Assembly (NCBI GenBank): GCA_937880845.1
Contig: CALFLL010000072.1
Location: 1-64,000 of the forward strand
Source of the DNA: an uncultured Drancourtella sp.
Lineage (GTDB): Bacteria > Bacillota > Clostridia > Lachnospirales > Lachnospiraceae
Reading direction: 5' to 3'
Length of the DNA stretch: 64,000 nucleotides
How positions within the stretch are numbered: the first letter of the stretch is position 1; each line of letters starts with the position of its first letter. Below the pieces are notes generated by a model. It saw only the letters and a program-made list of their open reading frames with translations. It was not told the origin of the DNA and did no database searches. Below are positions 1 through 9,052 of the stretch, in pieces. Position numbers and translations under genes: made by a program.

Positions 1-127
1 TCTGCACTTCATTCATAAAACATTCATTTTAGTCTTGACTTTTAATAGTTAGTCTTTCGTAAGTTTATTATAAGTGGAAAGAGAAAATGGAGCAATAAGT
101 GAACGAAAATCATTTGATAAAATCATG

Positions 128-156
128 TTGACAAGTCAAGTAAAAGGTCTTATAAT
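128..156 (+). promoter_or_regulatory. sigma-A promoter of the marR operon with overlapping inverted repeat
   Basis: TTGACA (128-133) and TATAAT (151-156) are both perfect consensus hexamers with a 17-base spacer. The -35 lies inside the inverted repeat TTGAC-AA-GTCAA (128-139), the position expected for an operator of the MarR repressor encoded just downstream. The promoter is seen directly; the operator role is inferred. Confidence 0.85.
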
Positions 157-192
157 CCGTATTGTTAGGAAGCGAACTAAAAGGAGAGAAAA

Positions 193-639
193 ATGGAGCA
201 GGAATTAAAAGAAGAACGGGATCATCATATCGGACGGATTATCCATATGATATCACACCAATTAAAAAGACAAGGAACTTCTCATGAAGAGATAACAAGA
301 TTGACTCCGATGCAAAAACATATTTTAACGTACATTGTATTTGAGTCTACAAAACAGGAATTATATCAAAAGGACATTGAAGAAGAATTTCAGATTCGCA
401 GGTCAACGGCAAGCGGGATCTTACAGCTAATGGAAAAAAACGGATTCATTGTTCGGGAAAGCGTGGAAAAGGATGCCAGGCTCAAACGGATTCTTCCGAC
501 AGAGAAAGCAGAAAAGCTTCGTATGCAGATTCTGAACAATATTCGTGAAAGCGAAAAGAAAATGAAATCCGGGATTCCTGAAAAAGAAATTGAGATCTGT
601 TTGTCTGTTCTTCGAAGAATATTGAAAAATATTTCGTAA
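193..639 (+). CDS. MarR family transcriptional regulator
   Basis: A 148-residue protein of typical MarR length. The central part (about residues 35-105) looks like the winged helix-turn-helix: LTPMQKHILTYI, then a recognition-helix region RRSTASGILQLMEKNGFI and a wing around KDARLKRI. MarR proteins are dimeric repressors that release DNA on binding small molecules and often control drug efflux. The start follows AAAGGAG at a suitable distance. The gene lies 25 bases upstream of a two-subunit ABC exporter and shares its consensus promoter, so it probably represses itself and the exporter. The ligand is unknown. Confidence 0.88.
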   Translation: MEQELKEERDHHIGRIIHMISHQLKRQGTSHEEITRLTPMQKHILTYIVFESTKQELYQKDIEEEFQIRRSTASGILQLMEKNGFIVRESVEKDARLKRILPTEKAEKLRMQILNNIRESEKKMKSGIPEKEIEICLSVLRRILKNIS

Positions 640-664
640 ATCGTTCAGAATTAAGGAGGGTAAC

Positions 665-2398
665 ATGAATAAAAAATTGTTTCAATCAATTCGAGAATAT
701 AAAAGAGAATCCATTCTGGCACCTGTATTTGTTATTTTGGAAGTATTAATGGAAGTATTGATTCCTCTTCAAATGGCAAAAATCATTGATATTGGTATAC
801 AGGACGGAAATCTTCCTTATATTATCAAAATGGGCTTTATACTTGTGATCATGGCAATGTTGGCTCTTGTATTCGGAGCAAAAGCAGGAAATTATGCTGC
901 CATAGCCGGTGCGGGGTATGCCCAAAATTTAAGACATGATATTTTTTATAAAGTTCAGGAATTTTCATTTAAAAATATCGACCATTTTTCTACATCCAGT
1001 CTTGTAACAAGAATGACAACCGATATTACAAACGTTCAGATGGCTTATATGATGAGTATCCGTCTTTTGGCACGAGCTCCGATTATGATCGTACTTTCCT
1101 GGATTATGACACTTACTATTAATGTAAAAATCGCATTACTGTTTTTGATTGTAATTCCGCTTCTTGGAGGTACTTTAATCTTTATTTCCAAAAAAGCACA
1201 TCCGCATTTTATAAAGGTATTTGATGAATATGATGTACTTAATAACGGAGTATAGGAAAATGTAAATGCGGCACGAGTTGTAAAAGCGTATGTAAGAGAA
1301 GACCATGAAATAGAAAAATTCCATAAGGTATATCAAAAAGTATATGAACTTTTTACAAAAGCTGAAAAAATCGTGGCATGGAACTCTCCTACCATGCAGT
1401 TTTTTATGTATTCTGTTGTCCTTTGCATGGTACTGATCGGTGGCGAAGACATTGTTTTTGGAACCATGCAGACCGGAGAACTTACAAGCGTGATCGTCTA
1501 TGCGATTCAGATTTTAATGGCATTGATGATGGTATCATTTGTCTTTGTTATGATCATGATTGCGGAAGCATCCAGTGACCGTATTGCAGAAGTATTGAAT
1601 GAAGTACCGGAAATGCAGGATAAAGAAAATGCATTACGGGAAGTACCGAATGGAAGTATTGATTTTGAAAATGTTGATTTCAGTTATTCGGGAGAAGGGG
1701 GAAATCTTTCTCTTAAAAATGTAAATATCCATATCAAGTCCGGCCAGACTATTGGAATTATCGGGGGAACAGGAAGTTCTAAATCCACATTTGTACAGCT
1801 GATACCAAGACTTTATGACGTGACGAAAGGTTCTGTAAAGGTAGGCGGAATCGATGTAAGGGAATATAATTTGGAAGCATTGAGGGATCAGGTATCTATG
1901 GTGCTTCAGAAAAACGTACTGTTTTCCGGAACCATTTATGATAACATCCGATGGGGTGATGAAGATGCGAGCGATGAAGAAGTACAACGAGTATGTAAGC
2001 TTGCACAGGCAGATGGGTTTATTCAGGAATTCCCTCAAAAATACGATACCATGATCGTGCAGGGCGGAAACAATGTATCAGGTGGACAAAAGCAAAGACT
2101 TTGTATTGCACGTGCTCTTTTGAAAAAACCGAAAATTCTTATTTTGGATGACTCTACAAGTGCGGTAGATACAAAGACGGATGCTATGATAAGAAAAGCA
2201 TTCCGAGAAGAGATTCCAAATACAACAAAAATTATCATTGCCCAGAGAGTTTCCTCTATTGAAGATGCGGACTTGATCATTGTCATGGATGATGGTAAGA
2301 TCAACGGAATCGGAACATCGGAGGAATTATTAAAAACAAATACAATATACAGAGAAGTATATGAATCACAGGTGAAAGGAGGAGCAGAACATGAGTAA
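665..2398 (+). pseudogene. ABC exporter subunit 1 (TMD-NBD), interrupted by an in-frame TAG
   Basis: Half-exporter related to YheI/MdlA/BmrC. Reading from ATG 665 (behind AAGGAGG) gives transmembrane-domain sequence up to codon 196, then TAG at 1253-1255. The same frame continues without another stop to 2398. Family members usually have Gln at this spot (…NGV-Q-ENVNAARVVKAYVRE), so CAG to TAG is the simplest explanation. The nucleotide-binding domain has Walker A GGTGSSKST, signature VSGGQ and Walker B ILILDDSTSAVD. Asp replaces the catalytic Glu and Gln replaces the switch His (IIAQRVSS), typical of the degenerate site of heterodimeric exporters. An internal ATG at 1373 would give only a partial protein. 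Either a true nonsense mutation or a sequence error. Confidence 0.85.
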
Positions 2399-4283
2399 TC
2401 CAAACAAAAAAATTGCAGTTACAAGAAATACACTAAAAACCGGAAAAAGACTTCTTGGTTATGTTACAAGGAGATATAAACTTAGATTTTTGGCAGTATT
2501 TTTATGCATTATCATGAGTTCTGTTGCTTCCATTTCGGTCTCATTGTCGCTGAAATTTTTATTGGACGATTTTATTATTCCATTGATCGGACAAAAGACA
2601 CCGGATTTTTCAGAATTATATGGAGCCTTGACTGTGCTTGGTACAATCTTTTTCATGGGAATTTTAGCCACTTTTATTTACACAAGATTGATGGTTACCA
2701 TTGGGCAGGGTGTACTAAAGGAAGTAAGGGACGATATGTTTGAACATATGCAAAAGCTTCCGATTCGGTATTTCGATCAAAATACCAATGGTTCTATAAT
2801 GAGTCTTTACACAAATGATACAGATACGCTTAGACAAATGATCAGTCAGTCTATTCCGCAGATTTTGATGTCATCCATTACCATTGTGGTGACTTTCATT
2901 TCTATGCTTGTGTTAAGTCCGCTGCTTACGATCCTTGCGGTCATCATGATTTTTGTCTTGATTTTTGTCGCAAAGAAAATAGGAGGAAACAGTGGAAAGT
3001 ATTTCCTGCAACAACAGATTGCTCTTGCCGATGTTACAGGATTTATCGAAGAAAGAATGAACGGACAGCGTGTCATTAAGATTTTCAACCATGAAGGTGT
3101 ATCAAAAGAAGAATTTGATCAATTAAATGAAAAGCTTTTTAAAAGTGCCGCAAGTGCCAATACATTTGCCAATATGATGGGACCGATTATAGGAAATATC
3201 GGAAATATGCAGTTTGTATTGACAGCGGTACTTGGAGGATTTCTTTCCATATACGGTATCGGAGGAATTACTCTTGGAGTTATGGCTTCTTATTTGCAGT
3301 TTACAAAAAGCTTTACACAGCCATTTATGCAAGTGGCACAGCAGTTTAACTCGATTGTAATGGCACTTGCCGGAGCAGAACGAATCTTTAACATGATGGA
3401 TGAGGAGCCGGAAACAGACGAAGGTTATGTAACACTTGTAAATGCCAAAAAAGATTCAGAGGGTAATATTGTTGAATGTAAAGAAAGAACAGGAATGTGG
3501 GCATGGAAACATCCTCATCAAGCAGACGGAACGGTTACGTATACGGAATTAAAAGGAGATGTTCGTTTCTTTGATATGACGTTTGGATATACAAGCGAAA
3601 AGATGGTTTTACATGATCTTAGCTTATATGCAAAACCGGGACAGAAAATCGCATTTGTCGGTTCAACCGGAGCAGGAAAAACAACCATCACCAATTTGAT
3701 CAACCGTTTTTATGATGTACAGGACGGAAAGATCCGTTATGACGGCATTAACATCAACAAGATTAAAAAGGCGGATTTAAGACGTTCTCTCGGAATCGTA
3801 CTTCAGGATACTCATTTGTTTACGGGAACCATTATGGAAAATATCCGTTACGGAAAATTGGATGCAACAGACGAAGAAGTATACGAAGCAGCAAGACTTG
3901 CTCATGCAGACCAGTTTATCAATATGCTTCCAAAGGGATATGATACCATGTTGAGCGGAGATGGAGAGGAATTGTCTCAAGGGCAAAGACAGCTTCTTGC
4001 GATTGCGAGGGCGGCAGTTGCCAACCCGCCGGTTCTCATTCTTGATGAAGCAACCTCCAGTATCGATACACGTACAGAAAGCATCGTACAAAAGGGAATG
4101 GATAATTTAATGAAAGGACGTACCGTTTTTGTTATTGCACATCGATTATCCACTATCCGGAACAGTGATGCCATCATGGTTCTGGAACACGGAAGGATCA
4201 TCGAACGTGGAGATCATGAAGATTTGATTAAACAGAAGGGAACCTATTATCAGCTTTATACAGGAAAGCTTGAATTATCATAA
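2391..4283 (+). CDS. ABC exporter subunit 2 (TMD-NBD)
   Basis: A 630-residue half-exporter of the YheH/BmrD type, the partner of the interrupted upstream gene. Its ATG overlaps the upstream stop by 8 bases, implying translational coupling. An N-terminal six-helix domain spans about residues 25-330. An insertion of roughly 40 residues precedes the ATPase domain. Walker A is GSTGAGKTT, Walker B LILDEATSSID with catalytic Glu, and the switch His is in VIAHRLST, so its own catalytic residues are intact. The signature is LSQGQ instead of LSGGQ, matching the degenerate Walker B and switch of subunit 1, as in asymmetric heterodimers. Substrate unknown; multidrug efflux is inferred from the MarR context. 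Confidence 0.9.
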   Translation: MSNPNKKIAVTRNTLKTGKRLLGYVTRRYKLRFLAVFLCIIMSSVASISVSLSLKFLLDDFIIPLIGQKTPDFSELYGALTVLGTIFFMGILATFIYTRLMVTIGQGVLKEVRDDMFEHMQKLPIRYFDQNTNGSIMSLYTNDTDTLRQMISQSIPQILMSSITIVVTFISMLVLSPLLTILAVIMIFVLIFVAKKIGGNSGKYFLQQQIALADVTGFIEERMNGQRVIKIFNHEGVSKEEFDQLNEKLFKSAASANTFANMMGPIIGNIGNMQFVLTAVLGGFLSIYGIGGITLGVMASYLQFTKSFTQPFMQVAQQFNSIVMALAGAERIFNMMDEEPETDEGYVTLVNAKKDSEGNIVECKERTGMWAWKHPHQADGTVTYTELKGDVRFFDMTFGYTSEKMVLHDLSLYAKPGQKIAFVGSTGAGKTTITNLINRFYDVQDGKIRYDGININKIKKADLRRSLGIVLQDTHLFTGTIMENIRYGKLDATDEEVYEAARLAHADQFINMLPKGYDTMLSGDGEELSQGQRQLLAIARAAVANPPVLILDEATSSIDTRTESIVQKGMDNLMKGRTVFVIAHRLSTIRNSDAIMVLEHGRIIERGDHEDLIKQKGTYYQLYTGKLELS

Positions 4284-4289
4284 AAAACA

Positions 4290-4337
4290 AAAACCACTTT
4301 TCAGACAGCATATCTGTTGTCCGGGAAGTGGTTTTTT
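4290..4337. terminator. bidirectional rho-independent terminator
   Basis: Inverted repeat AACCACTT/AAGTGG around a loop containing a second small stem (ACAGCATATCTGT), with A-rich sequence on the left and T-rich sequence on the right. It can end the ABC operon on the plus strand and the convergent minus-strand membrane-protein gene. Confidence 0.75.
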
Positions 4338-4354
4338 GATTTGGAGAATGAAAT

Positions 4355-4858
4355 TTAAATGCTGGACGGATTTTCAAACAGAGGAAGAGAAGGTGGAATA
4401 TAGGTAAAGACAATAAAAAGAAAGAAGAGGAGAAGGAGGAAAAAAACGGGAAATTTTCCTAAGTTTTTTCCGGAAACAAATAGTCTGTAAAAGTTGAAAA
4501 AAGCCAGAAAAACAGAAAGAAAAAATAAAGCTATATCAAGGAAAAGGGTGTGAAATCCCAAGACACCTGTATAGGTATAAAACAAAACGGGAATGGAACA
4601 AGTTCCGATCAGAATTCCGGAACACCACGCAGGAAAGAACACCGGTTTTAAGGAGGAACGGTTTGACAGCGGAACAAAGGTAAACAGAAGCATGGGAAAA
4701 AACAGAAGCTTCATATGCTCCCAAGTAGATTCATTTATGGGAAAAAACGGAGCAAGAACCGGATTGTTTCCGGACCATCCATAAACAAAATGCCAGATAC
4801 AACCGACTAAAGATACAAAGAAAAAACCAAAAATGGTATAAGATTTTACTGTTTTCAT
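4355..4858 (-). CDS. small integral membrane protein, DUF6512-like
   Basis: A 167-residue, very hydrophobic protein with about five or six membrane helices. The motif PINESTWEHMKLLFFP near residue 40 is what I associate with the DUF6512 family, which has no assigned function. I chose ATG 4858 because AAAGGAG lies just upstream. The longer frame to 5026 runs into the tRNA gene and is not credible. The gene begins about 70 bases beyond the tRNA-Thr terminator, so it may be expressed by read-through; I see no strong promoter of its own. Confidence 0.7.
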   Translation of the reverse strand: MKTVKSYTIFGFFFVSLVGCIWHFVYGWSGNNPVLAPFFPINESTWEHMKLLFFPMLLFTFVPLSNRSSLKPVFFPAWCSGILIGTCSIPVLFYTYTGVLGFHTLFLDIALFFLSVFLAFFNFYRLFVSGKNLGKFPVFFLLLLFFLFIVFTYIPPSLPLFENPSSI

Positions 4859-4927
4859 GAGCACTCCTTTCATAAAAATAGTATATACAGGAAAAAAAGA
4901 AATAGACGTGTTTTTGGAAAAAAGAAA

Positions 4928-4953
4928 AGAACCCTTGATTTTCCAAGGGTTCT
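4928..4953 (-). terminator. terminator of tRNA-Thr
   Basis: Ten-pair stem AGAACCCTTG/CAAGGGTTCT with a six-base loop, followed on the minus strand by a T-rich run (TTTTCTTTTTT). It sits 6 bases beyond the tRNA 3' end. Confidence 0.85.
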
Positions 4954-4959
4954 GAGTGA

Positions 4960-5032
4960 AGCTGCCTAGGGGACTTGAACCCCCGACCTCCGCCTTACCA
5001 AGGCGACGCTCTACCGACTGAGCCAAGGCAGC
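4960..5032 (-). tRNA. tRNA-Thr (anticodon GGT)
   Basis: A full cloverleaf can be drawn on the minus strand. Acceptor GCTGCCT pairs with AGGCAGC, the D stem is GCTC/GAGC, the anticodon stem TCGCC/GGCGG encloses TTGGTAA with GGT at positions 34-36, and the T arm is GGGGG-TTCAAGT-CCCCT. The discriminator base is T and the 3' CCA is not encoded. GGT reads ACC and ACU threonine codons. Confidence 0.95.
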
Positions 5033-5049
5033 ATATAAAATCCTTAACT

Positions 5050-5078
5050 ACTATATCTTAAATTACTGAAAATGTCAA
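5050..5078 (-). promoter_or_regulatory. sigma-A promoter of tRNA-Thr
   Basis: On the minus strand, TTGACA (5078-5073) and TATAGT (5055-5050) are separated by 17 bases, about 18 bases before the mature tRNA 5' end. Confidence 0.88.
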
Positions 5079-5121
5079 TAGAATTTCTTACATTTCTGTT
5101 TTTGAATTTTTTAGAGAATGC

Positions 5122-5151
5122 TTGTGACAGAAGAAAAGAAAGCGGTATAAT
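5122..5151 (+). promoter_or_regulatory. probable promoter of the alcohol dehydrogenase gene
   Basis: Perfect -10 TATAAT (5146-5151) with a weak -35 TTGTGA (5122-5127) at 18 bases, 38 bases before the start codon. Confidence 0.6.
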
Positions 5152-5189
5152 AGAAGCAGCTAAAATTTAAGAAGGAAAGTGGTAAAATC

Positions 5190-6242
5190 ATGAAAGCACT
5201 GGTATATCAGGGGAACGGGAAAATCAATTTGGAAGAAAAACCGTACCCGACACTTAAAAAATCCACAGATGCAGTCATAAAAGTGACATTGTCAACAATC
5301 TGTTCCAGCGATCTACATATTTTAAACGGAACTGTGCCAAGAGCCATTCCGGGAGTGACGTTGGGCCATGAATTTGTAGGAGTTGTGGAAGAAATCGGAA
5401 AAGATGTAAAAAATGTAGTGATTGGCGACCGGGTTGCGGTTAATGTGGAAACTTTTTGCGGGGAATGTTTTTTTTGCAGGAGAGGATATGTAAATAATTG
5501 TACGGATCCGGAAGGAGGATGGGCACTTGGTTGTCGTATAGACGGTGGACAGGCAGAATATGCCAGGATTCCTTTTGCCGATCAGGGACTTACCAAAATC
5601 CCGGATGGAGTGCCAGATGAAGAAGCATTGTTTACGGGAGATCTGCTTTCTACGGGATACTGGGCAGCAAAGATGGCAGAAATCAAAGAAGGAGATACGG
5701 TTGCAGTAATCGGAGCCGGACCTGCGGGACTTTGCTCCATGCTTTGTGCAAAATTATATAAACCGGCGAATATTATTGCAATCGATCCTTTAAAAGAAAG
5801 ACTTGTATTTGCCAAGGAACATCATATGGCAGACAAGGTGTATTTACCGGGGAAAATGGAGGAGTTAGAAGAAAGAATAAAAGGATTGACAGACGGAAGA
5901 GGAGTCGATGCAGTGATAGAAGCAGCAGGGGGCAAAGATACCTTTGAAATGGCATGGAAAATTGCAAGACCAAATGCAGTCATTGCCCTGGTAGCCATGT
6001 ATGAAGAAAACCAGGTACTTCCTCTTCCGCAGATGTATGGAAAAAATCTAATCTGGAAATCGGGAGGCGTGGATGCCTGCCATTGTAAAGAGATTCTGGA
6101 ATTGATACGTACCAAACAATTAGAGGCCGGTGCCCTTATTACACATACATGCACATTAAACGAAATAAAAGAAGCATACGAAAAATTCCGTGCACACACT
6201 GATAATATGATAAAAGTTGCAATATATCCATACAAAAGATAG
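5190..6242 (+). CDS. zinc-dependent alcohol dehydrogenase (MDR family)
   Basis: A 350-residue medium-chain dehydrogenase. Residues matching the catalytic zinc site of bacterial secondary alcohol dehydrogenases are C38, H60, E61 and D151. Four structural-zinc cysteines are at C90, C93, C96 and C104, a site some secondary ADHs lack. The Rossmann glycines are VIGAGPAG (173-180). Such enzymes interconvert alcohols and aldehydes or ketones with NAD(P)H in the cytosol. Residues around the nucleotide site do not let me decide between NADH and NADPH, and the substrate could equally be a polyol. The gene stands alone behind its own -10 with AAGGAAAG before the ATG. Confidence 0.88.
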   Translation: MKALVYQGNGKINLEEKPYPTLKKSTDAVIKVTLSTICSSDLHILNGTVPRAIPGVTLGHEFVGVVEEIGKDVKNVVIGDRVAVNVETFCGECFFCRRGYVNNCTDPEGGWALGCRIDGGQAEYARIPFADQGLTKIPDGVPDEEALFTGDLLSTGYWAAKMAEIKEGDTVAVIGAGPAGLCSMLCAKLYKPANIIAIDPLKERLVFAKEHHMADKVYLPGKMEELEERIKGLTDGRGVDAVIEAAGGKDTFEMAWKIARPNAVIALVAMYEENQVLPLPQMYGKNLIWKSGGVDACHCKEILELIRTKQLEAGALITHTCTLNEIKEAYEKFRAHTDNMIKVAIYPYKR

Positions 6243-6258
6243 AAAATATGGTTTAGTG

Positions 6259-6287
6259 TTGCAGATTGCCGAATGTTATGTTATAAT
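6259..6287 (+). promoter_or_regulatory. promoter of the proline iminopeptidase gene
   Basis: TTGCAG (6259-6264), 17-base spacer, TATAAT (6282-6287). The transcript would have a leader of about 70 bases before the AAGGAGG ribosome site. Confidence 0.8.
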
Positions 6288-6362
6288 TTTATCAAATGGG
6301 ATGAAAAAGGTGTCATTTAAGACAAAGAAAAAATAAAGCCAAACGGCAAGGAGGACATTAGA

Positions 6363-7244
6363 ATGAAAATCACAGAAGGCTATATGCCATATCTTGGACA
6401 CAAAACATATTATCGTATTGTAGGAGAATGCAAAGGAAATAAGAAACCACTTGTACTTCTTCATGGTGGACCTGGATCTACACATAACTACTTTGAAGTT
6501 CTTGACCGTCTTGCAGAAGAAGGACGTGCCATTATTTCTTACGATCAGATCGGATGCGGAAACTCTTATCTTGATGGACATCCGGAATTATGGTGTTCCA
6601 AGACATGGGATAACGAGCTGATCGAATTAAGAAAACACCTTGGATTGGATGAAATTCATCTTCTCGGACAGTCTTGGGGCGGTATGCTTGCAATCGAATA
6701 TCTTTGCGATTACCAGCCGGAAGGAGTAAAATCCGTAATTCTTTCCAGTTCTCCGTCTTCAGCAAGTCAGTGGGCTCATGAACAGCACCGTATGATTAAG
6801 TTTATGTCCCAGGAAGATCAGGATGCCATCGCAAAAGCAGAAGAAACAGGTAACTTTGATACACCGGAATACCTGGCAGCAAACGAAAGATTTATGCTTC
6901 TTCACTGTGCAGGAAAAGTTACGGAAGATTCACCGGAATGCCTGCGCCGTCCGAAAAAATCCGGATCCGAAGCATACCTTTACGGATGGGGTCCAAATGA
7001 ATACAACCCAACAGGAAGCCTTGGAAACTGGGAATACACAGATAAGCTTCATCTGATTAAACAGCCGGCACTGGTCATCAACGGATCAAACGACCTTTGT
7101 ACACCAATGGTGGCAAAGACAATTTACGATAACATTCCAAACGCAAGATGGGAAATGTTTGACAGCTGCCGTCATATGTGCTTCGTAGAAGACAACGACA
7201 AATACTGCAAACTTCTCAACGAATGGATGGAAGAAAACGACTAA
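6363..7244 (+). CDS. pip: proline iminopeptidase (alpha/beta hydrolase, peptidase S33)
   Basis: A 293-residue cytosolic hydrolase that removes N-terminal proline (or similar residues) from peptides. The oxyanion motif HGGPG is at 34-38, the nucleophile elbow GQSWGG puts the catalytic Ser at 104, and the other triad members are D244 (NGSNDLCTP) and H271 (SCRHMCF). Length and motif order match the proline iminopeptidase branch rather than generic hydrolases, though a wider aminopeptidase specificity is possible. AAGGAGG precedes the ATG. The gene is monocistronic, flanked by its own promoter and a hairpin at 7277. Confidence 0.9.
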   Translation: MKITEGYMPYLGHKTYYRIVGECKGNKKPLVLLHGGPGSTHNYFEVLDRLAEEGRAIISYDQIGCGNSYLDGHPELWCSKTWDNELIELRKHLGLDEIHLLGQSWGGMLAIEYLCDYQPEGVKSVILSSSPSSASQWAHEQHRMIKFMSQEDQDAIAKAEETGNFDTPEYLAANERFMLLHCAGKVTEDSPECLRRPKKSGSEAYLYGWGPNEYNPTGSLGNWEYTDKLHLIKQPALVINGSNDLCTPMVAKTIYDNIPNARWEMFDSCRHMCFVEDNDKYCKLLNEWMEEND

Positions 7245-7276
7245 TAAATTAACTGAATATTCTGATTTTAATCAAA

Positions 7277-7310
7277 GGGGACAGGTTCCGATGCAAAGGT
7301 ACACGTCCCC
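7277..7310. repeat. imperfect palindromic element, copy 1
   Basis: Element GGGGACAGGTTCC…GGTACACGTCCCC, followed by a T-rich run (ATTTTATTTTT). It matches the core of the palindrome at 56558-56599 at 29 of 34 positions, including an identical 19-base right part TGCAAAGGTACACGTCCCC. It lies 32 bases after the pip stop and could act as its terminator. Two well-separated related copies suggest a dispersed repeat. Confidence 0.8.
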
Positions 7311-7324
7311 GATTTTATTTTTGC

Positions 7325-7353
7325 TTGTCGTGATATGTGTTTTGTGGTATGAT
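7325..7353 (+). promoter_or_regulatory. promoter of glnS
   Basis: TTGTCG (7325-7330), 17-base spacer, TATGAT (7348-7353), 33 bases before the start codon. Confidence 0.7.
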
Positions 7354-7386
7354 AAAATTTATGAATAAAACCTAGAGGAGGGCTTT

Positions 7387-9051
7387 ATGGAAAATACGAC
7401 AGAATCTAAGAATTTTATTGAGCAGGAAATAGAGAAGGATTTAAGGGAAGGTGTTTATGACCATGTATGTACACGTTTCCCGCCGGAACCGAATGGATAT
7501 CTGCACATCGGACATGCAAAGTCTATTCTTTTGAATTATGGTCTTGCACAGAAGTATAACGGAGAGTTCCATATGCGTTTTGATGATACAAACCCTACCA
7601 AAGAGAGAATGGAATTTGTGGAGTCTATTAAGGAAGATATTAAGTGGCTTGGTGCTGATTGGAAGGATCATCTTTATTTTGCATCCGACTATTTTGATGT
7701 GATGTATGAGTGTGCGGTGAAGCTGATTAAAAAGGGAAAAGCATATGTCTGTGATCTGACATCGGAAGAAATCAGAGAATATAGAGGGACTTTGACGGAG
7801 CCGGGAAAGGACAGTCCATATCGTAACCGTACGGTGGAGGAAAACCTGGAGCTGTTTGAGAACATGAAAAACGGAATGTACAAAGATGGGGAAAAAGTTC
7901 TTCGTGCAAAGATTGATATGGCATCTCCAAACATCAATATGAGAGACCCGATTCTTTATCGTGTGGCTCGTATGACACATCACAACACAGGTGATAAATG
8001 GTGTATTTATCCTATGTATGATTTTGCACATCCGATTGAGGATGCGGTAGAAAAAATCACCCATTCTATTTGCACACTGGAATTTGAAGATCATCGTCCG
8101 CTGTATGAATGGGTTGTAAGGGAATGTGAGTTTGAGCATGGTCCGAGACAGATTGAATTTGCAAAGTTGTATTTGACCAATGTTGTGACAGGAAAGCGTT
8201 ATATTAAGAAACTGGTAGAAGAAAAGATCGTAGATGGATGGGATGATCCGCGTCTTGTTTCTATTGCTGCTCTTAGAAGAAGAGGATTTACTCCGGAATC
8301 CATCAAGATGTTTGTGGATATGTGTGGTGTATCAAAGGCACAGAGTTCTGTGGATTATGCGATGCTGGAATACTGTATCCGTGAGGATTTGAAGCTGAAG
8401 CGACCGAGAATGATGGCTGTGTTGGATCCGATCAAACTCGTGATCGATAACTATCCGGAAGGAGAAGTGGAATATCTGGATGCAGATAACAACCTGGAGA
8501 ATGAAGCTCTTGGAAAAAGAAAAGTACCATTCTGCCGTGAACTTTACATTGAACGTGATGATTTTATGGAAGAACCTCCGAAGAAGTATTTCCGTCTGTT
8601 TCCAGGAAACGAAGTCCGTCTTATGAATGCATATTTTGTAAAATGTGTAGGATTTGAGAAGGATGAAGAAGGTAATGTGACAGTTGTGCATTGTACTTAT
8701 GATCCGGAAACAAAATGCGGAACAGGATTTACAGGACGTAAAGTAAAAGGAACCATCCACTGGGTACCGGCACCATATGCCGTGGAAGCAGAAATCCGTC
8801 TGTATGAAAATCTGATTGATGAAGAAAAGGGAGTTTACAATAAGGAAGACGGTTCTCTTAACTTGAATCCGAATTCTCTCCAAGTTAAAAAATGTTTTGT
8901 GGAACCAAATTTTGAGAATGCAAAACCATATGACAGCTTCCAGTTTGTAAGACAGGGGTATTTTTGTGTGGATGCGAAGGATTCCAGACCGGATGCATTA
9001 GTATTTAATAGAATCGTATCGTTAAAGAGCTCATTTAAATTACCGAAATAA
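7387..9051 (+). CDS. glnS: glutaminyl-tRNA synthetase
   Basis: A 554-residue class I synthetase that charges tRNA-Gln directly with glutamine. The HIGH motif is at 40-43 ([15 protein letters not shown]). Family blocks WDDPR and [11 protein letters not shown] follow, then the two beta-barrel anticodon-binding domains. The second ATP motif, VMSKR in the E. coli enzyme, reads VTGKR here: the Lys is kept but not the Met-Ser. Full-length against the family. AGAGGAGG precedes the ATG. Many Firmicutes lack this enzyme and use the Glu-tRNA-Gln amidotransferase route, so its presence is informative about lineage. Confidence 0.95.
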   Translation: MENTTESKNFIEQEIEKDLREGVYDHVCTRFPPEPNGYLHIGHAKSILLNYGLAQKYNGEFHMRFDDTNPTKERMEFVESIKEDIKWLGADWKDHLYFASDYFDVMYECAVKLIKKGKAYVCDLTSEEIREYRGTLTEPGKDSPYRNRTVEENLELFENMKNGMYKDGEKVLRAKIDMASPNINMRDPILYRVARMTHHNTGDKWCIYPMYDFAHPIEDAVEKITHSICTLEFEDHRPLYEWVVRECEFEHGPRQIEFAKLYLTNVVTGKRYIKKLVEEKIVDGWDDPRLVSIAALRRRGFTPESIKMFVDMCGVSKAQSSVDYAMLEYCIREDLKLKRPRMMAVLDPIKLVIDNYPEGEVEYLDADNNLENEALGKRKVPFCRELYIERDDFMEEPPKKYFRLFPGNEVRLMNAYFVKCVGFEKDEEGNVTVVHCTYDPETKCGTGFTGRKVKGTIHWVPAPYAVEAEIRLYENLIDEEKGVYNKEDGSLNLNPNSLQVKKCFVEPNFENAKPYDSFQFVRQGYFCVDAKDSRPDALVFNRIVSLKSSFKLPK

Positions 9052-9052
9052 A

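Noticed and set aside
35..73. TTGACT at 35 as a second marR promoter
   Set aside because: The only TA-rich -10 candidates are about 25 bases away. The promoter at 128-156 is perfect.
4859..5026. Longer N-terminus for the minus-strand membrane protein
   Set aside because: It would begin inside the tRNA-Thr gene. ATG 4858 has a good ribosome site.
7441..8139. 232-codon minus-strand frame inside glnS
   Set aside because: Shadow of the glnS coding strand with no recognisable motifs.
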